DNA of 64,000 nucleotides from Flavobacterium sp. PMTSA4 (GTDB lineage: Bacteria > Bacteroidota > Bacteroidia > Flavobacteriales > Flavobacteriaceae). A program made the position numbers and the translations under genes. Below the pieces are notes generated by a model. It saw only the letters and a program-made list of their open reading frames with translations. It was not told the DNA's origin and made no database searches. The DNA lies in assembly GCF_032098525.1 (NCBI RefSeq), contig NZ_CP134890.1, forward strand, positions 868,001 through 932,000, given 5' to 3'. Of the stretch, positions 26,134-34,707 are shown piece after piece; positions within the stretch are counted from its first letter, which is position 1; every line of letters starts with the position of its first letter.

Positions 26134-28248
26134 ATGGAAAAATATGTTATCAAGAGAAACGGCGATTATAAACCTTTTGAAACCTTTAAAATAAAGGATG
26201 CGATTATTAGGAGTTTTGATAGTGTAACCGTTCCGTTTGATGAGCGTGTTTTTGAGAATGTCATCGAAGCCATTGACAAAAAAGAAACTTGGGCTGTTGA
26301 AGAAATTCAGGATATTATAGAGAAAACGCTCTTTGAAAACGAATATTTCACAGTAATGCGTTCGTTCATGTTGTATCGTCATACACGAAAATTACAGCGC
26401 GAACACATCCAAGGACTGAATGATGATACGACGTATGTTGACAGTACGCAAACCATTGAAGAATATATTTCACAAACCGATTGGCGAATTAATGCTAATG
26501 CAAATACTTCCTATTCTAACGCAGGTTTGGTAAACAATGTCGCTGGAAAAATCATCGCCAATTATTGGTTGGATAAAGTATATTCTAAAGAAGAAGGTTA
26601 TGCGCACCGAAATGGTGATGTGCACATTCACGATTTGGATTGCCTTACGGGATATTGTGCCGGATGGAGTTTGCGTGTTCTGTTGAATGATGGTTTTAAT
26701 GGTGTTCGTGGTCGTGTGGAAAGTAAAGCTCCGTCACATTTTAGAGAAGCTTTAGGACAAATGGCAAATTTCTTAGGGATTTTGCAAAGCGAATGGGCTG
26801 GAGCACAGGCATTCAGCTCTTTTGACACCTATTTGGCACCTTATGTTTTCAAGGACAATCTTTCATTTGATGAAGTTTTGAAAGCCGTTCGCAGTTTTGT
26901 TTATAATCTCAATGTTCCGGCACGATGGGGACAATCTCCATTTACGAATATTACTTTGGATTGGATTGTTCCAGCCGATTTGAAAGAACAAATTCCAACA
27001 AAAAATGACCATCATTTATTTGAAAAAATCACTAATGAAAGTGTTTTTATTCGAGCCAAAGAACGAGGCGTTACTTCGTTGACGGAAATGCGATATGAAC
27101 ATTTTCAGCCAGAAATGAACTTGATAAATAAAGCATATTATACCGTAATGACTGAAGGCGATGCCAATGGACAACCATTTACGTTTCCAATTCCAACAGT
27201 AAATATCACCGAAGATTTTGATTGGAATGGTGAAAACACCGAATTACTTTTTGAAAATACGGCTAAAATAGGTTCTTCTTATTTCCAAAATTTTATCGGA
27301 AGTCAATATATTTTAGATGAAAACGGAAACAAAGTCGAAAATCCAAATGCCTATAAACCAAATGCGGTTCGCAGTATGTGTTGTCGTTTGCAATTGGATT
27401 TGCGGGAATTATTGAAGCGTGGTAACGGACTTTTTGGAAGTGCAGAAATGACGGGAAGTATTGGTGTAGTTACCATAAATATGGCTCGTTTGGGTTATTT
27501 ATATGAAGGAAATAAAGAAGAACTTTTCCGCCGATTGGATTATTTAATGGAATTGTCTAAATCTACTTTGGAGAAAAAACGAAAATTTATTCAGGAAATG
27601 TATGATCGAGGTTTGTATCCTTATACAAAACGTTATTTACCACATTTCAGAAATCATTTTTCGACCATTGGTGTAAACGGTATGAACGAAATGATACGCA
27701 ATTTTACCGAAGACAAAGAAGATATTACAACTACTTTTGGTCATGAATTTTCTATGGAAATTTTGGAACATATTCGTAACCGAATGAAAGAATTCCAAGA
27801 AGAAACAGGAAACCTTTACAACCTTGAAGCTACGCCAGCAGAAGGAACAACCTATCGTTTTGCCAAAGAAGACAAAAAGCGTTATCCAAATATTCTTCAG
27901 GCAGGAATGGAAGAAAACGTTTATTACACCAACAGTTCGCAAATTCCAGTAGATTTCACTCAAGATCCGTTTGAAGCGTTATTAATGCAAGATAATTTAC
28001 AATGTCAATATACCGGTGGAACGGTTTTGCATTTGTACATGAACGAAAGAATAAGCTCTTCCGAAGCTTGTAAAAATTTCGTCAAAACCGTTTTATCAAA
28101 ATTCAAACTGCCATACATCACGGTAACGCCAGTTTTTAGCGTTTGTCCAGTTCATGGTTATTTAAACGGCGAGCATGAATTTTGCCCAAAATGTGATGAA
28201 AATTTATTAGAACAATTAAATAATGACACTTATGAAAACAAAAACTAA
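26134..28248 (+). CDS. nrdD: anaerobic ribonucleoside-triphosphate reductase, main chain
   Basis: A 704-residue class III ribonucleotide reductase that makes dNTPs without oxygen. An ATP-cone lies at the N-terminus (VIKRNGDYKPFETFKI). The catalytic barrel follows, with a Cys pair region MCCRLQLDLREL and an active-site Cys in QCQYTGGTVLH. The C-terminal zinc site is SVCPVHGYLNGEHEFCPKC. The chain then stops without the glycyl-radical segment normally fused after the zinc site. That segment is encoded by an overlapping small ORF in the +1 frame. Confidence 0.93.
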   Translation: MEKYVIKRNGDYKPFETFKIKDAIIRSFDSVTVPFDERVFENVIEAIDKKETWAVEEIQDIIEKTLFENEYFTVMRSFMLYRHTRKLQREHIQGLNDDTTYVDSTQTIEEYISQTDWRINANANTSYSNAGLVNNVAGKIIANYWLDKVYSKEEGYAHRNGDVHIHDLDCLTGYCAGWSLRVLLNDGFNGVRGRVESKAPSHFREALGQMANFLGILQSEWAGAQAFSSFDTYLAPYVFKDNLSFDEVLKAVRSFVYNLNVPARWGQSPFTNITLDWIVPADLKEQIPTKNDHHLFEKITNESVFIRAKERGVTSLTEMRYEHFQPEMNLINKAYYTVMTEGDANGQPFTFPIPTVNITEDFDWNGENTELLFENTAKIGSSYFQNFIGSQYILDENGNKVENPNAYKPNAVRSMCCRLQLDLRELLKRGNGLFGSAEMTGSIGVVTINMARLGYLYEGNKEELFRRLDYLMELSKSTLEKKRKFIQEMYDRGLYPYTKRYLPHFRNHFSTIGVNGMNEMIRNFTEDKEDITTTFGHEFSMEILEHIRNRMKEFQEETGNLYNLEATPAEGTTYRFAKEDKKRYPNILQAGMEENVYYTNSSQIPVDFTQDPFEALLMQDNLQCQYTGGTVLHLYMNERISSSEACKNFVKTVLSKFKLPYITVTPVFSVCPVHGYLNGEHEFCPKCDENLLEQLNNDTYENKN

Positions 28249-28390
28249 CGAATTGCTGGAACAGCATCAGCAATCAAGAACCAAATGTTTGGTTTATACA
28301 CGAGTTATGGGATATTATCGTCCTGTAGAAAGTTTTAACATCGGAAAAAAAGGTGAACATAAACAACGAATTCATTTCAAAGAATGTTAG
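28232..28390 (+). CDS. nrdD: detached glycyl-radical domain of NrdD
   Basis: A 52-residue ORF starts at an ATG 17 bases before the nrdD stop, in the +1 frame. It reads TKCLVYTRVMGYYRPVESFN and ends HFKEC. This is the C-terminal glycyl-radical loop of NrdD (usual form RVxGYxRPV...WNxGK), with the radical Gly in RVMGYY. The enzyme would need this piece as a separate subunit, or joined by a +1 frameshift. The clean ATG start supports a separate small protein. It lies between nrdD and nrdG. Confidence 0.8.
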   Translation: MKTKTNELLEQHQQSRTKCLVYTRVMGYYRPVESFNIGKKGEHKQRIHFKEC

Positions 28391-28402
28391 AAACTGTTTA
28401 AA

Positions 28403-29077
28403 ATGGCTAAACCTGTCAGCAATATAACACCGTTTACATTACTAGATTATCCAGATAAAAGTGCTTGTATTCTTTGGTATTCGGGTTGTAATATGCGGTG
28501 TTTGTATTGCTACAATCCTGAAATTGTTTTTGGGAAAGGAAAACTTTCTTTTCCCGAAATGATTTCTTTTCTCGAAACCCGAAAAGGATTGCTCGACGCC
28601 GTTGTTTTTAGCGGTGGCGAATGTTTAATTCATAAGAACATTGTAGAGCAAATCCGAACGGTGAAAGAAATGGGATTTTTGGTAAAAGTAGATACCAATG
28701 GTTCCAGCCCAAAAGTTTTATTGGAACTTTTGGGACAAAATCTGCTAGATTATGTAGCTATTGATTTTAAAAGTCCAATAGCAAAAGCTCGGGAAATAAC
28801 GAAAAAAGTGTTCTACGATGAGTTTATTTCTTGTCTAAAATTGCTTATGGTTTCGAACATATCATTTGAAGTAAGAACTACGTATCACTCAAGTTTACTT
28901 AATGAAGTAGATATACAAACAATGATTTCTGTATTGGAAAGCCATAATTACCAAGGCAATTTTTACATACAACATTTTAGGAATGATACAGAAACCATAG
29001 GAAATCTGCGTCATTCTTTAAAAAATCTTAATCCAATAATTCTGAATACAAAGAAGATAAAAGTTCATCTTAGATGA
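28403..29077 (+). CDS. nrdG: anaerobic RNR activating protein
   Basis: A 224-residue radical-SAM activase. The cluster motif is CNMRCLYC (residues 28-35), followed by VVFSGGECLIH and VDTNGSSPKVL, the usual SAM-binding regions. It places the glycyl radical on NrdD. Order and spacing (12 bases after the glycyl-domain ORF) show one operon. The 3' end overlaps the convergent decarboxylase gene by eight bases. Confidence 0.92.
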   Translation: MAKPVSNITPFTLLDYPDKSACILWYSGCNMRCLYCYNPEIVFGKGKLSFPEMISFLETRKGLLDAVVFSGGECLIHKNIVEQIRTVKEMGFLVKVDTNGSSPKVLLELLGQNLLDYVAIDFKSPIAKAREITKKVFYDEFISCLKLLMVSNISFEVRTTYHSSLLNEVDIQTMISVLESHNYQGNFYIQHFRNDTETIGNLRHSLKNLNPIILNTKKIKVHLR

Positions 29078-30308
29078 CACAATTTTTCTTTAAATCGTCT
29101 ATTAAATGATTTAAGCTGTCAACTTCTACATGTTCCATCAAAACGATTTTATACCATTCGTTATCGACATTGTGTTTTTGAGGCACTAAATCATATTTAT
29201 GTGCAATATCTGCAGAAATATGTTCAGCTTTTATGGTCACAATATTCATATAAGGTTCTCGGAAATATTTAATAGAAAGAGAATCTAATTGCTTGCAAAT
29301 CCAGTCCGTTCTCATTTGAAGAATTTTTACTTTTTCAAACCAGCCATTTTCGCCATAAGTTGTAAGTATCATCCAGGTAGCAACAGCATTTGCACCTGAT
29401 CTGCTGCCGCATAAGGTTAAATCCATGCCTTCAACATATTCTGCTTCTTTGGTCAATACATTTTCAATTAGATTTTTTCTGCATAAAAATATTCCGGAAC
29501 CATAAGGAGCTTGTAGCATTTTATGAGCATCAATAGTAATAGAAGAAACATTTTTATTTTTAAAATCTAAGTTACTTTTTGGTGCAATAAATGGATAAAC
29601 AAAGCCACCATAAGCCGCATCAATATGGAGTTTGTATGCTAAATTATATTTGTCTAAAAAATTTGTATAACTATCAGGATTATCGACTGAACCAAACATG
29701 GTCGTACCCATATTTGCCACTACAATAAAATATTTTTTGTTTTCAGTAATAGCTTTTTGGAGTAATGTTTCAAATTCGTTTTCGAGAATCGTTCGGTTTT
29801 CAAAATCCACAGGAACTTTCATCCACTCAATAGATAATAAATTTGCTCCTTTTGCAATAGAATAATGAGTGTCTTCTGAAGCGATAATCATAATTTCAGA
29901 TAATTTTGCATTGTATGTGTTTATGAAAAAATTTCTGTAAACCCACAAAGCCTGAATGTTCGCTTCGGTTCCGCCTGTAGCAATATAACCGTCAAACTGG
30001 TTTTCGGCTACATTAAAAATGTCAACTGCCAGTATTCCTAATACTTCTTTTTCGATTTCTTGTGTTCCTTTAAACGCAACTTCCGAAGTTCCTGTGGTAT
30101 GACAACCAATATGGTTTGGATTAGAAAGATAAGTCATTAATACTGGTGCGTCTTTTAAAAAAGGAGCATCATCGTTAAAAACTTTACTATCTAATTTTGA
30201 AGCAGGATAGCCTAATGAAATGTCTTTCATGAAGTTAACATTCTCTTCTAGTGCTTTTTGTATTCTTGTTATTCGTTCTTCAGAAGTTAATTTTTTCCAA
30301 TTATTCAT
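29070..30308 (-). CDS. PLP-dependent (group II) decarboxylase
   Basis: A 412-residue type I fold PLP enzyme of the glutamate/histidine/aromatic amino-acid decarboxylase family. The substrate-binding region IATGGTEANIQAL, the cofactor Asp in KLHIDAAYGGF and the Schiff-base Lys in SITIDAHKMLQAPYGSG (about residue 263) are visible. The substrate cannot be told from sequence. It lies 33 bases downstream of the 597-aa unknown gene, in the same direction, so both are probably controlled by the box at 32193. Confidence 0.8.
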   Translation of the reverse strand: MNNWKKLTSEERITRIQKALEENVNFMKDISLGYPASKLDSKVFNDDAPFLKDAPVLMTYLSNPNHIGCHTTGTSEVAFKGTQEIEKEVLGILAVDIFNVAENQFDGYIATGGTEANIQALWVYRNFFINTYNAKLSEIMIIASEDTHYSIAKGANLLSIEWMKVPVDFENRTILENEFETLLQKAITENKKYFIVVANMGTTMFGSVDNPDSYTNFLDKYNLAYKLHIDAAYGGFVYPFIAPKSNLDFKNKNVSSITIDAHKMLQAPYGSGIFLCRKNLIENVLTKEAEYVEGMDLTLCGSRSGANAVATWMILTTYGENGWFEKVKILQMRTDWICKQLDSLSIKYFREPYMNIVTIKAEHISADIAHKYDLVPQKHNVDNEWYKIVLMEHVEVDSLNHLIDDLKKNCVI

Positions 30309-30341
30309 TATTAATATATGTTTAGGATTTACATTTTTAAA

Positions 30342-32135
30342 CTAAAATTCAATTTGCTTGACTTCTTCTTTATAAAAATGTAATTGATTGATTATTTGGA
30401 GCGTATTTTTAAAAATCAAGGTTGAACGGAATAGGCTTTCATAGTATTCTATACCTTGAAGAAGATTATCTTGAAACGATTTCCATTTTTTTATTTTTGC
30501 AGTAGAAGTTTCACCAGAAAAGCTAAGAATATCATTCTTCAAATGATCAACATACATTCCTAATTCTTTTACAAACATATTCGGACGGTTGGTATCTGAA
30601 ATAACAGATGTATTGCCATAAATATGTTTTGTCATTTCTGCTAACGGCACAATTTTATCAAAGTAAGCCAAATTTGGTCCGGGACAAACCACTACGCCTT
30701 GTTGCTGACCTTTAATTTCCATTTTGTTTTCAAGATAAGACGAATTAGCTAAACCAACACAAAGACACGATTTTTCAAATATTTTGCTTTTTTGTTGCTC
30801 AAAAACTTCATTTGAAAAATCGTTTTTCTGTTGTTCCAATTCTGCTAATTTGACATCTTGATATTTTTTGGAAGCCGTACACATTCCTTGAGTATCATAT
30901 TCTTTGCTTAATGCCAAAAACTTTTTCGGACAAGAACTTCCGGCTTTATTGTCGTCAATCCGTTTTTGTTTCCAAAAATCGTTACTCATTCCTTTAACAG
31001 TGTTGAAAGGAACGCCAAGCGGCGAAATATTGCTCAAATAAAAATCGTCTTCTTTAGCATTTGCCAATAAATTTCGAGTTTCATCATCAACAGAAGTCGC
31101 TTCGGGAACCAATAAAAAAGGCGAGCCCCAACCAATACTGTCTAATTCATAATGATTTAGTAAAAAATCATGTTCTTCGGCAGTTCCAACGCCACCTTGC
31201 GCTGTTATTTTTAATTCTAATGGTTGCAACGGAATAGGTAAATTTTTAATTTCTAATGCTTTTATCATCAGTTCGTGTGCCGATTGGATGAGTTGCTCTT
31301 TTTTGGTTTTAAATTCTTCTAAAATTGGTCCTAATAAAAAACCATCGGTAGCAAAAGCGTGACCACCACAATTTAACCCAGATTCTATGCGATATTCGGA
31401 AACCCAAAGTCCTTTTTTTGCCAAAAAATTACCTTGTATCATGGCAGAACGAAAATCACTCACTTTCAGGATAATCTTCTTTTTTAACTGACCATTTTTA
31501 TTCGGATAAAAGTCGGAAAATTGCTCAAAATAGCTGTACAATCTTGGGTTCATTCCGGCAGAAAGAACTACGGAAGAATTCAGGTTGCTGTTGGCAAAAC
31601 CACGTAAAGAAGCATGAGCATCGTTAAATTCTACCGGAAGCTGCCGGTTTTTATCAAAATTATCTTTGTCAACTTTGGTCATAATGTTAACATCAATATC
31701 TCCAGGTAAAAGATGTTCGGCTACATATTTTTTTACATTTTCTGTGATCTGTAAACCTTCATCAATAAATTTTTGCAGACGGTTTTTCAATTCCGATTTA
31801 TTAGGAAGTAATGAAATATAGTAATCTAATGTTGTTTTGTTTTCGGCTAATTCATTTTTGAAATTTTCGACTTTATTTTTAACAATGGTATCAACCAAAT
31901 TTAGATAATGTTTTATGCGTTCGGCACGATAATCATAGCATTTTTGAGTAATTTCCTGATAAGGAATGCTGAATTTTTTGCTGTAAAAAGCTCTCATTTT
32001 TTCAATCAGTTCATCATCGGTGATAGAAATTACAGAAGATATTCCATAATGAGCAACCCGAATCGGACTATCAATAGTATAAGCCAATCCCATTACAGGA
32101 ATATGAAAAGTGTGTGCATTTTTTAAAATGTTCAT
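30342..32135 (-). CDS. unknown protein with NPD-like barrel segment and Cys motifs
   Basis: A 597-residue soluble protein. Around residue 313 the stretch ITAQGGVGTAEEHDFLL, then SIGWGSPFLLVPE, resembles the phosphate-binding end of FMN barrels of the nitronate monooxygenase/IMPDH type. Four Cys-containing motifs follow at about residues 401-483: SSCPKKF, GMCTASKK, SCLCVGL and VVCPGPNL. They could hold an Fe-S cluster. N- and C-terminal helical regions flank this core. The gene has its own Crp/Fnr box, like the nos and nor genes, and a decarboxylase partner downstream. An oxidoreductase linked to N-oxide metabolism is a guess. Confidence 0.6.
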   Translation of the reverse strand: MNILKNAHTFHIPVMGLAYTIDSPIRVAHYGISSVISITDDELIEKMRAFYSKKFSIPYQEITQKCYDYRAERIKHYLNLVDTIVKNKVENFKNELAENKTTLDYYISLLPNKSELKNRLQKFIDEGLQITENVKKYVAEHLLPGDIDVNIMTKVDKDNFDKNRQLPVEFNDAHASLRGFANSNLNSSVVLSAGMNPRLYSYFEQFSDFYPNKNGQLKKKIILKVSDFRSAMIQGNFLAKKGLWVSEYRIESGLNCGGHAFATDGFLLGPILEEFKTKKEQLIQSAHELMIKALEIKNLPIPLQPLELKITAQGGVGTAEEHDFLLNHYELDSIGWGSPFLLVPEATSVDDETRNLLANAKEDDFYLSNISPLGVPFNTVKGMSNDFWKQKRIDDNKAGSSCPKKFLALSKEYDTQGMCTASKKYQDVKLAELEQQKNDFSNEVFEQQKSKIFEKSCLCVGLANSSYLENKMEIKGQQQGVVVCPGPNLAYFDKIVPLAEMTKHIYGNTSVISDTNRPNMFVKELGMYVDHLKNDILSFSGETSTAKIKKWKSFQDNLLQGIEYYESLFRSTLIFKNTLQIINQLHFYKEEVKQIEF

Positions 32136-32192
32136 GCGAATTTTTTTAGAATAAATAAAGAGGCGAATTTTGGGAAATCATCCCGATTAAAG

Positions 32193-32208
32193 TATGATAT
32201 ATATCATA
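32193..32208. promoter_or_regulatory. Crp/Fnr-type box upstream of the 597-aa gene
   Basis: TATGA-TATATA-TCATA is perfectly palindromic, centred at 32200.5, 65 bp from the start codon. The expected -7 position (C at 32164 on the plus strand) falls on TTCG instead of TTTG, so the promoter is weak by consensus while the spacing is kept. Confidence 0.7.
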
Positions 32209-32209
32209 A

Positions 32210-33520
32210 TCATAAGGTTTTTTTAATGCTTTTCAGTAATTCGAAAATGATGTAATAAAGTCCGATAATAATTCCCAAACCAAACAATACAAAAAGCAGG
32301 TAGAACCAATGAATTGAATCCTGAAATGTAGAAAAAGAAACCGTTTGATTAAAAAATGTCCAATGCATTTTTTTCATTCCCATAATCAACAGGCAAATCC
32401 AGAAAAGCACAAAAGAACTATTGAAAATTTTAATTCCGATTTGGATTTTTTTTGTTGAATTCAAAGTAATGCTTTTGTTCAGTTCCAAAATATAAGCAAT
32501 GGAAGAAAGCAATATTAACGTATTAATTCCAATAGTTGTTCCCATTGAATGCGCAACGGTTATATGCGTTCCGTGTGTAAATAAATTGATAGAAGGAATA
32601 GAAATCAGCAACGCCAGAATGATATTCAGGAATATCCAGAAATCAGCCAAAACGGTAAATCGATACACCAAAATGTATTCGATTTTTTTCTCCTGAGATA
32701 ATTTTTTTCTCCAATCATAAATAATCGAAAAAAGCACAATCCATTCGGTCATGCTGATAATGTAGGCAAAATAACGCAGCCAAGCCGCCGTTGGAACAAT
32801 ATAAATATGATGCGCCCAACCAAACATTAAATTGGTCAAACCCAAAAAGTAAAAGAAAAACGCTTTTCCTGATTTGGCATAGCTGTCATTGCTGCTCGTT
32901 TTTGTCATGACATAAAGCGAAGTTCCATAAATCAGCATGTTCCACGAACCGACATACGAACCGCCGGCTTTCCATTGCATAGCGACATTTTGTACAAAAT
33001 GATTTCTAAAATAAGGCAACAGCCATAAATGAGCTTCGGTAAAATGATAAATCATCAGCACAATTCCAGTTGCCCACATCCAGTAGTAAACCGGAAGATT
33101 TTTGAAAGAAGAAAATACATTTTTGAAATAAGTAATTCCAAATAAAATCCAACCCGAAACAATAGGAAAATAAAAATAAGACGGAAATTCCAGATATTCT
33201 TTTCCGGCAAAATTTCTCGATAAATAAGAAACTACAATCCCGATTCCGGTTAGTATAAAAAGCCAAAAATGAACGGAAACCAACTTATAGTTTTGATTTT
33301 TTTGCTCCAAATAATAATAAATTCCGCCTGTAGCGGTAAGAATTACCCATGAAACGGCAAACAAAGTATGCAACGGACGAACCGCATTAAACGGCAGAAT
33401 TTCCTTGATAAAATCAGGAATGATGTATTGAAATCCGGAAAGCAAGCCAAAAAATAACGTCAGCAACAGCGAAATTAATCCGGCAGAAATAAAGTAAAAA
33501 GGATAACGGTTAGTTTTCAT
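32210..33520 (-). CDS. norB: nitric oxide reductase large subunit (NorB-like)
   Basis: A 436-residue haem-copper oxidase family protein with about twelve membrane segments. Metal ligands are visible: the low-spin His in VRPLHTLFAVSW, the active-site pair and Glu in GWAHHIYIVP and ISMTEWIVL (about residues 235-258), and HGTHITVAHSMGTTIG near residue 315. The absence of an oxidase-type His-Tyr crosslink and the NorC partner point to NO reduction to N2O. The start overlaps norC by 11 bases. Alternative: a divergent cbb3-type subunit, but the context favours NOR. Confidence 0.82.
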   Translation of the reverse strand: MKTNRYPFYFISAGLISLLLTLFFGLLSGFQYIIPDFIKEILPFNAVRPLHTLFAVSWVILTATGGIYYYLEQKNQNYKLVSVHFWLFILTGIGIVVSYLSRNFAGKEYLEFPSYFYFPIVSGWILFGITYFKNVFSSFKNLPVYYWMWATGIVLMIYHFTEAHLWLLPYFRNHFVQNVAMQWKAGGSYVGSWNMLIYGTSLYVMTKTSSNDSYAKSGKAFFFYFLGLTNLMFGWAHHIYIVPTAAWLRYFAYIISMTEWIVLFSIIYDWRKKLSQEKKIEYILVYRFTVLADFWIFLNIILALLISIPSINLFTHGTHITVAHSMGTTIGINTLILLSSIAYILELNKSITLNSTKKIQIGIKIFNSSFVLFWICLLIMGMKKMHWTFFNQTVSFSTFQDSIHWFYLLFVLFGLGIIIGLYYIIFELLKSIKKTL

Positions 33521-33941
33521 GAACGTCGTTTTTATATTGGATTTCTACCCAGCCGTTGGGTTTAATTTTGGCATTGGTACTCGGATAATGTCCGGTTTGG
33601 TCAATTTCTTTTAAAAATTGGAGCAATTCTTCTTTTTCAGATTCGTTAAAGTCAAATTTTGGCATAGTTTTAATTCCGCTGTTGAACATGGCTTTCAGAT
33701 AATTATCATTTTTTCTGAACGAATATGCATTGGTCAAATCTGGTCCGAGATAACCGCCTAAACCATAAATCTGATGACAAGAATTGCAATTGTTTTTTAG
33801 CCAAAGATTTTCTCCTCGAATGGCTTTTTCAGAAAGATGAACGTTTCCATAAGCAGAACTATCTGTGTAAATAAAAAAATTATATACAAGAAATAATGTC
33901 GAAAGTAATAAAAGAATAAATAAATATTTTTTCGGTTTCAT
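33510..33941 (-). CDS. norC: nitric oxide reductase cytochrome c subunit (NorC-like)
   Basis: A 143-residue membrane-anchored cytochrome c with an N-terminal membrane segment and the haem site NCNSCHQIYGLGGYLGPDL (near residue 52). The Met ligand is likely in KTMPKFDFNE. It hands electrons to NorB, encoded downstream with an 11-base overlap. A Crp/Fnr box lies 61 bp before the start. Confidence 0.87.
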   Translation of the reverse strand: MKPKKYLFILLLLSTLFLVYNFFIYTDSSAYGNVHLSEKAIRGENLWLKNNCNSCHQIYGLGGYLGPDLTNAYSFRKNDNYLKAMFNSGIKTMPKFDFNESEKEELLQFLKEIDQTGHYPSTNAKIKPNGWVEIQYKNDVHEN

Positions 33942-33993
33942 ATCCGAAGGATTGGATTAAAAACACAAATAGAAGAAAACTAAATTCCATTTT

Positions 33994-34011
33994 TTATGAC
34001 ATTAATCATAA
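33994..34011. promoter_or_regulatory. Crp/Fnr-type box upstream of norCB
   Basis: TTATGA-CATTAA-TCATAA, a perfect palindrome, is centred at 34002.5. On the minus strand TCTATTTG (33973-33966) is a one-mismatch -7 element ending 36.5 bp from the centre. Confidence 0.78.
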
Positions 34012-34044
34012 AAAAAAGCGTGAATATAATTTCACGCTTTTTTT
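34011..34044. terminator. bidirectional intrinsic terminator
   Basis: AAAAAAAGCGTGAA and TTCACGCTTTTTTT form a 14-bp perfect stem with a 6-base loop. It has A- and T-runs for both strands. It ends the fasciclin gene transcript and abuts the norC regulatory box. Confidence 0.85.
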
Positions 34045-34081
34045 CTTCTAAAAAGGAAACAAACTTGAATTAATAATTATC

Positions 34082-34636
34082 CTATTTTGGAAGTAAAACA
34101 TCACCAATTACATGAATTATTCCATTGGAAGTTTCGATAGAAGCTACAATTTCTGAATTGTTTACAAACGTTTTTTCTCCTTGTTTAGTGATTTTAACTT
34201 TTCCGCCAAACACCATATCATACTCTTGTCCGTCTTGCATATATTCGGTTTTTAACACGCCAACATAAGTATGATAACCTAAAATATTTTCTAAATCACC
34301 TTTTTTCTCCGGTTTTAATAAACCTTCTACAGTTCCTTTTGGTAATTTATCAAAGGCAGCATTGGTTGGCGCAAACACGGTAAAAGGTCCAGCATTACTT
34401 AACGAAGTAACCAAACCTGCGGCTTTAACGGCAGTTACCAATGTTGTGTGATCTTTACTTCCCGAAGCAATCTGTACAATATTCGGGTTAGACGTTTCAT
34501 CTTGTACACCTTCTTGACCAACACTTTCTGTTGGAGCACTTTCGGTTGTTTCAGATGTTTCTGTTTCGCTGTTTTGTTTACAGCTAACGATGGCAAAAAA
34601 GCTCGCTAAAAGCAAAATTTTAATAGAATTTTTCAT
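34082..34636 (-). CDS. fasciclin-domain lipoprotein
   Basis: A 184-residue lipoprotein: signal with lipobox AIVSC, a Ser/Thr/Glu-rich linker, then one fasciclin (FAS1) domain from about residue 55. The domain carries the family boxes GPFTVFAPTNAAFDKLP and SNGIIHVIGDVLLPK. FAS1 domains usually mediate adhesion or protein contacts. It has its own box of the nos/nor regulon, which is unexpected for an adhesin and suggests a role in the same response. Confidence 0.85.
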   Translation of the reverse strand: MKNSIKILLLASFFAIVSCKQNSETETSETTESAPTESVGQEGVQDETSNPNIVQIASGSKDHTTLVTAVKAAGLVTSLSNAGPFTVFAPTNAAFDKLPKGTVEGLLKPEKKGDLENILGYHTYVGVLKTEYMQDGQEYDMVFGGKVKITKQGEKTFVNNSEIVASIETSNGIIHVIGDVLLPK

Positions 34637-34689
34637 AATGTGAAATACTTGGTTTATAGAGCAAAGTACCTAATTACGAAATGGTTATT

Positions 34690-34707
34690 TTATGATTTTG
34701 CTCATAA
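34690..34707. promoter_or_regulatory. Crp/Fnr-type box upstream of the fasciclin gene
   Basis: TTATGA-TTTTGC-TCATAA has perfect arms, centred at 34698.5. On the minus strand a TTTG ending at 34662 lies 36.5 bp away. The box overlaps the stop codon of the next gene. Confidence 0.75.

Noticed and set aside
28225..28250. programmed +1 frameshift in nrdD
   Set aside because: No recognised slippery motif or stimulatory structure was found. The ATG of the overlapping ORF gives a simpler explanation, but the matter is not settled.
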